Shown piece after piece: positions 10,673-18,274 of a DNA stretch of 64,000 bases. A program made the position numbers and the translations under genes. The DNA comes from Posidonia oceanica. Taxonomy: Eukaryota > Streptophyta > Magnoliopsida > Alismatales > Posidoniaceae. The DNA lies in NCBI GenBank assembly GCA_037176725.1, contig JAZBRS010000020.1:87552001-87616000 (forward strand), given 5' to 3'. The notes beneath the pieces are model-generated. The model searched no databases and was not told the DNA's origin. It worked only from the letters and a program-made list of their open reading frames with translations. Every line of letters begins with the position of its first letter. Positions within the stretch are counted from its first letter, which is position 1.

Positions 10673-12343
10673 CTTGGAGTTAACTTTCTGAAGGTCGTTC
10701 TTTATCCTGAATGGCTGGCAAACATTGTACCTGTGCCCAAGAAAGATGGCCGAATCCGGATCTGCATCGACTATAGGGACCTGAACAAGGCAAGTCCCAA
10801 GGACGACTTTCCATTGCCCCACATTGACGTCCTAGTCGACAATACAGCGGGCCACAAAATGCTCTCCTTCATGGACGGCTTTTCTGGATACAATCAGATC
10901 AAAATGGCAGAAGAGGACATGGAAAAGACTTCATTTATCACCCCTTGGGGAGTCTTCTGCTACCAAGTCATGCCGTTCGGCCTGAAGAATGCTGGTGCAA
11001 CCTATCAGAGGGCCATGACTGCGCTATTCCACGACCTCATGCACCAAGAAGTGGAGGTCTATGTAGACGATATGATCGCCAAAACCAAAGAGCCCGAGGA
11101 TCATCTTGCCTGTCTCAGAAAGCTCTTTGACCGTCTACGGAAGTACAAGCTGCGCTTGAATCCCAAGAAGTGCATATTCGGGGTGTCTTCTGGCAAATTG
11201 CTTGGCTACATTGTTAGCCAAAGGGGGATTGAGGTGGACCCGTTGAAAGCACAAGCCATCGTGGACATGCCACCCCCTAGAACTGAAGAAGAAGTCAGAA
11301 GTCTGCTTGGGCGTTTACAATTTATCAGTCGCTTCATTGCACAGCTTACGCCCATCTGCGAACCCATATTCAAGCTCTTAAAGAAGAATGCGCAGATTCA
11401 CTGGAGCGAGGAGTGTCAGGCTGCATTTGCCAAGATCAAGCAGCTGTTGATCAAGCCTCCTGTCCTGGTCCCGCCTACGCCGGGGAGACCTTTACTTCTC
11501 TACCTTTCTACCACGCAGCATTCCATGGGCGCCGTCTTGGGCCAACATGACGAATCTGGTAGGAAGGAGCGCGCCATCTACTACCTGAGCAAGAAATTTA
11601 ATGAATGCGAAGCCAGGTACACAACACTAGAGAAGACTTGCTTGTCACTTGTCTGGGCTGCACAGAAGCTGAGGCACTACATGATGGCATACCCACTGCA
11701 GCTCTTATGCCGGCATGATCCTATCAAATTCCTCTTCCAGAAGCCGGCCATGGTGGGCAGATGTGCTAAGTGGCAGGTGTTATTGTCTCAGTACGACATC
11801 ACCTTCGTCACACAGAAATCCATGAAGGGTCAAGCAATGGCAGAAATCCACAAGGATTGGCACGACAAGCTCCCGTACGCGCTCTGGGCGTACAGGACAT
11901 CAATCCGGACCTCTACAGGAGCCACCCCGTACTCTCTGGTGTACGGCATGGAAGCGGTGTTACCTGTTGAAGTGGAGATCCCCTCTCTGCGGATCCTGCG
12001 GGAAGCTGAGTTGGAAGAAGCAGAATGGGTCGAAGACCGCTGCATCCAACTGAACTTGATTGATGAGCGCAGATTGCAAGCCATGCACAACGCTCACTGC
12101 TATCAGAAGCGGATGGCCAGAGCATTCTTGAAGAAGGTCCAGCCCAGAAGCTTCCAGCCAGGAGACCTTGTCTTGCGCGCCATTCACTTGCCGGACGGTC
12201 GAGGGAAATTCCGACCCAATTGGCATGGCCCCTTTGTGGTCAAGCAGATCTTTTCGGGAGGCGCTGTAACCCTTGAAGATATGGACCAGGTCGAGCAGTC
12301 TGAGCCCGTCAACCTCTGCTATCTGAAGAAGTACTATCAGTAG
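10673..12343 (+). CDS. pol: Element A reverse transcriptase and first RNase H fused to integrase C-terminus (internal deletion)
   Basis: This is the same frame as gag-pro, directly after its TAG. RT motifs are intact: RICIDYRDLN, FMDGFSGYNQI, MPFGLKNAGATYQ and YVDD at 11060-11071. The first RNase H follows, but its first catalytic Asp is absent (LYLSTTQHS), as is typical of Tat elements that rely on a second RNase H. Near 11840 the sequence jumps in frame from the end of RNase H (KGQAMAE) to the late integrase core (KLPYALWAYRTSIRTS) and a C-terminal GPF module (HGPFVV). Compared with G, about 1.4 kb is missing: the second RNase H, the integrase HHCC finger and all three DDE residues. The product could copy RNA but should have no working RNase H or integrase of its own. 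The frame through the junction is open to TAG at 12341. Confidence 0.9.
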   Translation, partial: LGVNFLKVVLYPEWLANIVPVPKKDGRIRICIDYRDLNKASPKDDFPLPHIDVLVDNTAGHKMLSFMDGFSGYNQIKMAEEDMEKTSFITPWGVFCYQVMPFGLKNAGATYQRAMTALFHDLMHQEVEVYVDDMIAKTKEPEDHLACLRKLFDRLRKYKLRLNPKKCIFGVSSGKLLGYIVSQRGIEVDPLKAQAIVDMPPPRTEEEVRSLLGRLQFISRFIAQLTPICEPIFKLLKKNAQIHWSEECQAAFAKIKQLLIKPPVLVPPTPGRPLLLYLSTTQHSMGAVLGQHDESGRKERAIYYLSKKFNECEARYTTLEKTCLSLVWAAQKLRHYMMAYPLQLLCRHDPIKFLFQKPAMVGRCAKWQVLLSQYDITFVTQKSMKGQAMAEIHKDWHDKLPYALWAYRTSIRTSTGATPYSLVYGMEAVLPVEVEIPSLRILREAELEEAEWVEDRCIQLNLIDERRLQAMHNAHCYQKRMARAFLKKVQPRSFQPGDLVLRAIHLPDGRGKFRPNWHGPFVVKQIFSGGAVTLEDMDQVEQSEPVNLCYLKKYYQ

Positions 12344-12918
12344 CCGAAAGCGGCCCCGTTGCAGATGCCCTTCTCCCACCTACACTTGCATTTTCATTCT
12401 CGCCTTCTTGCTTCATCTCCTTTCAAATCATAATCGTCATTCTTTCAACTCTTGCGACTCTCTGTTTCAAATCATCATCGTCATCCTTTCAACCCTTGCA
12501 TCCCTATTCAAATCATCATCGTCATTCTCTCAAGCATTGCATCTTGCGCCCGGTGATGACAACCGGAAGTGCTCGCCTGCTCTGGAAAGGGTCACCCTGC
12601 CTCACCCGGCACTACTTAGATGACTTAGCAAGTGAGGGAGCCACCACCAATTAGGGCGGGCGAACTGCCCAATCTCACAAGGACATACACCTCTGAGGGA
12701 GAAAAAATGTTAGGATGTGAGCTTGAAAAGAAGTGAGAATAGACATCTAGATTTGGGCTCCTCAAAGGGACAGAAGACGAAGACAGAAGCCGGCCCTAGA
12801 GATAGGGGTGTGCAGTCTAACCCTGTTCCTTCCACCCATCACACAGCAAACCCAAAATCTGAATCCATTACATTTCAAGCACCCTTCTTTTGCCACCAGA
12901 ATGGGGATAGCAAAAGCC

Positions 12919-12958
<40 letters not shown>

Positions 12959-13729
12959 GAAAAAAGAGACAGAACAAAAATAGAAACAAAAAAAGGAGAA
13001 AAACAAGCAAAACAAAAAAAGAGAAGAAGAAAAAGGGCAAAGGTAGCCCGAAAAGCACAGGCACCGTTATCCCCCATACTTTACTAAGAGATCCCCAGCA
13101 TGTCAAGCCTGAAAAGGGGGTCTACCACATCCTCCCAAGAGCAAACACGTACCTTCTCCCAGCTAGGGGCAGAGAAAGACTGCATACCTATGAGGGAGAA
13201 ACCTTTCAAAAAAAAAGAGAGAGAGCTGAAAGAATAGGTGTAGGTCCTGAGAATGCAGCCAGTAGCCTGTCCTCACCACATCACCACCTGTATAATGCCA
13301 ACGACCTGTTCCGGAGCGCCACCAATAAGCCGAGAGTCTAAGTAGGGCCCAGTGAGTCAAGGACCACTCCCTTCCTCTGCAGCAGGCACCAAAGCACTCC
13401 GTACGCTGAGGGCACTCAAGCATCCACCCCAGCATACCCATCCATTCAAACATATTTATTCATCCAATAATATTCATCCTCATAAACATATCACTAGCAT
13501 CTTGCATACATGCATCTTCTTTCATTCCTTTCCTCTTCTATCAATCTCTCCCGCTCTGCAACGCGCTTTGGCCCTGAGGCAGTACTCCTCCCCAGCAGAG
13601 CGCATCGACGACACTCAAGCTGCGCCGGTCCAGATCACCTGCCGGCCCTCGCCCCTGCATTCGCCGGACTGCTGCCAATTCCCTTTGTTTATTTGTGCTT
13701 AATTGCTATGTTCTGTTATCAACTGCTGA
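12344..13729 (+). other. Spacer between pol and accessory ORF of A
   Basis: This stretch has no supported gene. At 12418-12535 there are about three imperfect copies of a 45-50 bp repeat built on TTCAAATCATCATCGTCAT. A run of about 31 A residues starts near 12920 and is followed by purine-rich, A-rich sequence to about 13040. The remainder is unique to this element within the window. A-rich tracts also follow the coding region in C (33596-33790) and G (63690-63890), so this may be a shared feature of the region behind the coding part. Confidence 0.6.
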
Positions 13730-15067
13730 ATGCATATGGAACTACACTTTCAGTCTCAGCTTCTGCTTGTCGTCAAAGATTATATGCCTGCGAGATCTGA
13801 CTGTTTATTGATAGCAGGTACCTCAAGCCTTGCAGCAATCAGCCTGTCTTCTGCAACCAGTGCAATGGGTTTTCCTACTCTGTTGACTCCCGCACACTGC
13901 TCGGAAACCCTACGAGAATGGATCAGCAGGCTCACTCTACAAGACTGTGAAAGGTTGCGCCTGTGGGGCATACCAACTAAGCTGCTAAAGGCTGCTGATG
14001 TGGAGGTCAGCCGCCACCTTCTCTGTGCCGCCGCGAGATTCTGGAAGCCGGCGCATCATGTCTTCCGTTTCAACAAGACTGAGCTGACACCTACACTGGA
14101 AGAGGTGCGTCGGATCTGCGGCTTTTCAAAGATCTTGGGGCCGCCTGTCTTCATGAGGCGCGACGGATATCTCCGAGTCCTGAACCAACTGACTGGACTC
14201 TCCACTCAAGCCTGCCAACAGAAGCTAATCTGCACCAGTGGACAAGAGCCTATGCTTCGCCTTGCACACTTTGATGATATCTTGAACAAGCGTGCTGACC
14301 TCGGAGATGAGCTGTGGCTCCGAGGATTCGTCATCCGCTTTCTGGGCGAACTAATCTTTACTCATGGCCGACTGACAGTGGCCATCGAGGTTGCAGAGAT
14401 TGCGCTAGCTTTGGTGACCCAGCATATAGACCTGGCACCAGTTGTCTTGGCAGAGACTTATCGCGGGCTGGACCGCATTTCTCATCGCTGCCGCCACTTC
14501 CACGGTTGCGGAGCACTTATACAAGTCTGGCTGATCGCGCACTTAGAAATGGACTTCCTGCGCCCTCAAGTGCACGCCTTCGAAGCCTACTGCAGTAGCG
14601 CCTATACCAGAACAGACAAGAGCGTCAAAGACGAATACGAGAGGCTGTCAGCATTGACTGACGACGCTGTGATCTGGCGCATCATTCCCTCTGCAGCAGA
14701 GCCATTCACAATCTTCTTCAGCGCGCGTGACACGCGGCTGATCATTCTTCCAGGCTTCACAGCAGGCGTAGAGTACCATCCAATCAGGGTCATGCGCCAG
14801 TTCGGCTTCCAGCAGGGCGCCTTCATCGACAGTACAGCGCCCGAGCTTCTACAGACTTATCCTCTCAGCACCATTGCCCCAACCAAGAAGCTTGCTAGTC
14901 TGATGCAGCATGGGGTCCAATCTACAAACGTTGCAGCCGTGAGAGGTACTGGATGCACTTCTGATTATGAAGCGGAAGTCCGACAGCTCTGGCCAATCAC
15001 TGAAGTCCCGCCAGGCGGCCCCTTGTTCCCCGACTCCAGGCAGCCGAAGAAGGCCCGGGTTGACTAG
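13730..15067 (+). CDS. Accessory ORF with plant-mobile-domain-like (DUF7745-type) protein, element A
   Basis: An uninterrupted 445-codon ORF lies in the sense direction behind pol, where an env-like gene would sit. ATG 13730 opens the frame. The conserved part begins around a second ATG at 13865, so the shorter start is possible; an upstream exon cannot be excluded. The pattern EWISRL, AARFWKPAHHVFRFNKTELTPTLEEVRRICG, then VLAETYRGLDR and a Gly-Cys-xxx-Leu-Ile-Gln-Val-Trp segment resembles the plant mobile domain family (Pfam DUF7745-like), known from transposon-associated plant proteins. This assignment is from memory of the family. The C-terminus RQPKKARVD looks like a nuclear localisation signal. 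No signal peptide or membrane segment is evident, so it is not an envelope protein. AATAAA follows 90 bases after the stop. Intactness in an element with a broken pol suggests recent selection or recent acquisition. Biochemical function is unknown. Confidence 0.75.
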   Translation: MHMELHFQSQLLLVVKDYMPARSDCLLIAGTSSLAAISLSSATSAMGFPTLLTPAHCSETLREWISRLTLQDCERLRLWGIPTKLLKAADVEVSRHLLCAAARFWKPAHHVFRFNKTELTPTLEEVRRICGFSKILGPPVFMRRDGYLRVLNQLTGLSTQACQQKLICTSGQEPMLRLAHFDDILNKRADLGDELWLRGFVIRFLGELIFTHGRLTVAIEVAEIALALVTQHIDLAPVVLAETYRGLDRISHRCRHFHGCGALIQVWLIAHLEMDFLRPQVHAFEAYCSSAYTRTDKSVKDEYERLSALTDDAVIWRIIPSAAEPFTIFFSARDTRLIILPGFTAGVEYHPIRVMRQFGFQQGAFIDSTAPELLQTYPLSTIAPTKKLASLMQHGVQSTNVAAVRGTGCTSDYEAEVRQLWPITEVPPGGPLFPDSRQPKKARVD

Positions 15068-15156
15068 GCCCTTGTGCGACCATCATGTGGTCTTCTTTCA
15101 GTTTGTGCTGTGCTTTTCTGGCCTGCCTCAGGCATTGTACTTATCAAGATCATATC

Positions 15157-15162
15157 AATAAA
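15157..15162 (+). terminator. Candidate polyadenylation signal behind accessory ORF
   Basis: AATAAA lies 90 bases after the accessory ORF stop and is followed by T-rich sequence. It would allow the ORF to be transcribed as a unit separate from the full genomic RNA. The hexamer alone is weak evidence. Confidence 0.35.
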
Positions 15163-15239
15163 AACTGTTTCTGCTTTCTGCTTGCACATCAAGACTCTTT
15201 GCTGCATTGCATATCATCATCATCATTATCTTGGGCCCT

Positions 15240-15960
15240 CTAATCAGACTTGCAGACATCCCAGCGCGGCGAAGTCCTCAGCACCCAATCCGGAGCCCAG
15301 AGCATCTGCAGGCCCGCGACACTCAGCTCCGCTGTCCGGCATCCCCAGTTGGTCGCCCCCAGCTGGACCACCATCCTCTGCGGGCTGGCACCCCAAACTG
15401 CCCGGCGAAAGGTCCGTCAACCTGTTATCCTCCTCAGCTGTTCATCCTCAGCTGAGTCCCTCGTGGGCTGGCACCCCAAACTGCTCGGCGATGGGTCCGT
15501 CAACCTATCATCCATCCACTCGCCTATCTGTCCTTGCATCCTGATGCCAGGGGCGTACCGACCATCCCCTGGTATCATCCTGATACCAGGGGCATCTTTT
15601 GGTCGCCCGGTGGTATCATCCTAAGCTGATCATCCCCAGCTGAGTCCCCTTCTCGGTTGGTCGTCCCCAGTTGGTCGCCCCAGCTGGACCATCGTCCCCG
15701 CGGGCTGGCACCCTAAACTGCTCGGCGAAAGGTCCGTCAACCTAACACTCTTCTCGGCTGGTCACCCCAGCTGAGTCCCCAGCTGATCGCCCTCAGCTGA
15801 ATCCCTTGCGGGCTGGTACCCCAAACTACTCGTCTGACAAGCACGACACTCTTGTCATCACTCTCTGCTTTCGATGCCATGGACGCGCTGGCCAACCCCT
15901 GGTGTCATCCCGACACTAGGGGCATCTTTTGATCGCCCCACGGTATCATTCTCTCCCCCT
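15240..15960 (+). repeat. Degenerate hairpin-rich repeats of A, first block
   Basis: Imperfect copies of GGCTGGCACCCCAAACTGCTCGG and a following GGTCCGTCAACCTATCA word alternate with CCCCAGCTGAGTC words. The same two-part unit, diverged, forms the arrays at 33370-33520 and 34925-35860 of element C. Two strong palindromes are included: CCCCTGGTATCA (15566-15577) with TGATACCAGGGG (15581-15592), a perfect 12-bp stem with a 3-nt loop, and CCCCTGGTGTC (15896-15906) with GACACTAGGGG (15912-15922), which has one G-T pair. Confidence 0.7.
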
Positions 15961-15963
15961 TTC

Positions 15964-15990
15964 CCCTATGACGTTCCTGGCGTCATAGGG
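15964..15990 (+). other. Perfect 10-bp hairpin
   Basis: CCCTATGACG (15964-15973) and CGTCATAGGG (15981-15990) are exact reverse complements separated by 7 bases. It lies in the 3' non-coding region of A, between the hairpin-rich block and the 36-bp tandem array. Confidence 0.7.
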
Positions 15991-16009
15991 ATGGTTTCTT
16001 CTCATCATT

Positions 16010-16640
16010 CCCTTACCCCTTCTTTGCCGGCCGATAAGTCCGATATCTTATCATTCTCATCATTCCCTTACCCCTTCTTTGCCGGCCGATAAGTCCGATA
16101 TCTTATCATTCTCATCATTCCCTTACCCCTTCTTTGCCGACCGATAAGTCCGATATCTTATCATTCTTATCATGATCTCGTCCCCTCTTTAGCTAAATTT
16201 CTCATCATGATCTCACCCCCCTCTTTAGCTAAATTTCTCATCATGATCTCACCCCCCTCTTTAGCTTAATTTCTCATCATGATCTCGTCCCCTCTTTAGC
16301 TTAATTTCTCATCATGATCTCACCCCCCTCTTTAGCTAAATTTCTCATCATGATCTCACCCCCCTCTTTAGCTTAATTTCTCATCATGATCTCATCCCCT
16401 CTTTAGCTTAATTTCTCATCACATTCTCACCCCCCTCTTTAGCCTAATTTCTCATCATGATCTCACCCCCCTCTTTAGCTTAATTTCTCATCATGATCTC
16501 ATCCCCTCTTTAGCTTAATTTCTCATCATGATCTCACCCCCCTCTTTAGCTTAATTTCTTATCATGATCTCATCCCCTCTTTAGATTAATTTCTCATCAT
16601 TACCTCATCCCTTCTTTGCCGGCCGATAAGTCCGATATCT
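16010..16640 (+). repeat. Tandem array, about 36-bp unit, with flanking GATAAG hairpin repeats
   Basis: From about 16166 to 16600 roughly 13 copies of a 35-36 bp unit run head to tail. The unit contains ATCATGATCTCA, CCCCCCTC and TTTAGCTTAATTT; copies differ mainly in CTCA/CTCG and GCTAA/GCTTA. Before and after it are four copies of CCGATAAGTCCGATATCTTATC, each able to form a GATAAG/CTTATC hairpin. Tandem repeats at this position, between pol and the 3' LTR, are a known habit of Ogre/Tat elements. Confidence 0.85.
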
Positions 16641-16819
16641 TATCATTCTCATCATGATCTTGCCCCCTCTTATCAATCAATCAATCACTCGTGCTAGGCT
16701 GATATCCGAAACTATCAATCTATCAAACTCGTGCTAGGCTGATATCCGAAACTATCAACAATCAATCACTCTCAGGCTGATAACCTAAACTATCTTCTGG
16801 CCGATCCATGGTTGGCCCG

Positions 16820-17651
16820 CAGTTGTGTTATACGGCTGACATCCAGTAACTGTCCCTCGTAATTGCACTTTTCCAGTTGATAGGTCTGTAAACTATCCAC
16901 CGGTTGACAGGACCGTAAACTGTCGCTCCAGTTGGTAGGACTGTAAACTACCGCGTGCAATTACGTTATACGGCTGACATCCAGTAACTGTCCCTTGCAA
17001 TTGCGGTTTCCAGTTGATAGGACTGTAAACTATCCTCCAGTTGATAGGTCTGTAAACTATCCACCGGTTGACAGGACCGTAAACTGTCGTTAGGCTGATA
17101 CTCCTAAACTATCACCCGCAATTGCATTATACGGCTGATATCCAGTAACTATCCCTCATCATTGCGCGTTTCCAGTTGATAGGTCTGTAAACTATCCGTC
17201 GGTTGACAGGACCGTAAACTGTCGCTCCAGTTGATAGGTCTGTAAACTATCCACCAGTTGGTAGGACTGTAAACTACCACGCGCAATGATGTTATACGGC
17301 TGACATCCAGCAACTGTCCCTCGCAATGCTGTTTCCAGTTGATAGGACTGTAAACTATCCACCAGTTGATAGGACTGTAAACTATCCGCCGGTTGACAGG
17401 ACCGTAAACTGTCGTTCTAGATGATAGACTGTAAACTATCCGGCATTGCGTTATACAGCTGATATCCAGTAACTATCACTCATGGTTTGTGGGTTTCCAG
17501 TTGATAGGACTGTAAACTATCCTCCAGTTGATAGGTCTGTAAACTATCCACCGGTTGACAGGACCGTAAACTGTCGTTAGGCTGATACTCCTAAACTATC
17601 ACCCACAACCATGTTATACGGCTGATATCCAGTAACTATCACTCACAACTG
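16820..17651 (+). repeat. Array of five cloverleaf-like modules with covarying closing stems
   Basis: Each module has a long-range closing stem that encloses several small hairpins. The closing arms are 16858-16868/16955-16965, 16996-17006/17116-17126, 17158-17168/17280-17290, 17322-17331/17441-17450 and 17481-17493/17602-17613. The first three are perfect 11-bp pairings, the fourth is 10 bp with one G-T, and the fifth is 12 bp with one bulge. Their sequences differ between modules. Module 1 holds three hairpins and the others four. Most are 5-bp stems with 9-nt loops ending in GTAAA. Stems change in concert: GATAG/CTATC, GACAG/CTGTC, GGTAG/CTACC. Modules are joined by a TTATACGGCTGAYATCCAGTAAC linker that has its own 4-bp hairpin. 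The outermost linkers are bracketed by CAGTTGTG (16820-16827) and CACAACTG (17644-17651), again complementary. About 26 small hairpins are present in total. Confidence 0.85.
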
Positions 17652-17658
17652 CTCCGGT

Positions 17659-17741
17659 TGACAGGACCGTAAACTGTCGCTCCCGGTTGATAGGACCGTA
17701 AACTATCCGAACGATAAGCCCGTCACCTTATCGTTTTTTTT
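17659..17741 (+). other. Terminal hairpins followed by a T tract
   Basis: After the last module come a GACAG hairpin and a GATAG hairpin. Then AACGATAAG (17710-17718) and CTTATCGTT (17727-17735) form a perfect 9-bp stem with an 8-nt loop, running straight into a T tract. The shape resembles an intrinsic or RNA polymerase III type terminator, but nothing else supports that in a plant retroelement. I see it as the end of the structured array. Confidence 0.5.
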
Positions 17742-18125
17742 TCCTTTTCGGCGTGACCTTGTCCCAGGAAGACGAGATCACGCACCCCCTTTCTGCGATG
17801 GGAGAGTTGGCCTCTCTCCCCTCGCGCCCTTCTTTCCTGCTAGCTTGCTCCCCGGGCGGGGACCAGCTGCACCCTGTTTTCCTTCGCTTTGTCGTGCAAG
17901 TCTGCCCTCCCTGCCAGACATTTGCACCACATCGCGCCTTTTTACCATTTTCTTGCATCATCTCTGCACTTTCTTAGCTAGCACTGCATGTCATTTTAGC
18001 ATCATCAGTATCACTTGCACAGCATCAGCATTTTTCTTATAGCTGCACTAACTTTTATACTAACTCTTGCATTGCATTTAGCATATCACACACAGCACAG
18101 CATCCATCTGCACTGGCATTTTGCA
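17742..18125 (+). other. Unstructured 3' region of A
   Basis: No gene or clear repeat is visible. The second half contains several TTGCA/GCATT words like those in the LTRs and leaders. Confidence 0.4.
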
Positions 18126-18135
18126 TTGCGGCAAC

Positions 18136-18274
18136 GGGCTACGATCTTCGGTGCATCCGCCGAATAAGTAGCTCACGCCCATAGCAACCCGCTGCTCCCG
18201 CCGGTCAGATGGGGTGTCTTGTCAACCCTGAGCAGCGGCCGCGCTCCGCTTGCCCTCGCTCAGGGAGGGGCATC
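18136..18274 (+). promoter_or_regulatory. Conserved stem-loops and polypurine tract upstream of A 3' LTR
   Basis: GGGCTA (18136-18141) pairs with TAGCTC (18169-18174); inside lies TTCGG/CCGAA. CCCTGAGC (18226-18233) pairs with GCTCAGGG (18258-18265), and the second arm runs into the polypurine tract AGGGAGGGG (18262-18270), which precedes the LTR by four bases. C has the same arrangement at 36664-36804 with compensating changes (GAGTCA/TGACTC). The tract would prime plus-strand synthesis. The adjacent hairpins probably belong to that signal; this is inference. Confidence 0.7.

Noticed and set aside
12717..13341. Lysine-rich ORFs around the A30 tract
   Set aside because: Produced by the poly-A and purine-rich stretch. 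No conserved domain is seen.
13730..15067. Envelope-like gene
   Set aside because: The position fits, but there is no signal peptide, membrane segment or fusion-type segment. The conserved pattern matches the plant mobile domain family.
16858..17700. CRISPR-like array or tRNA gene cluster
   Set aside because: The regular hairpins are structural units, not repeats with unique spacers, and no cas genes are near. The modules lack tRNA A and B boxes and conserved tRNA positions.
17710..17741. Rho-independent bacterial terminator
   Set aside because: Stem plus T tract has the shape, but the context is a plant retroelement transcribed by RNA polymerase II.
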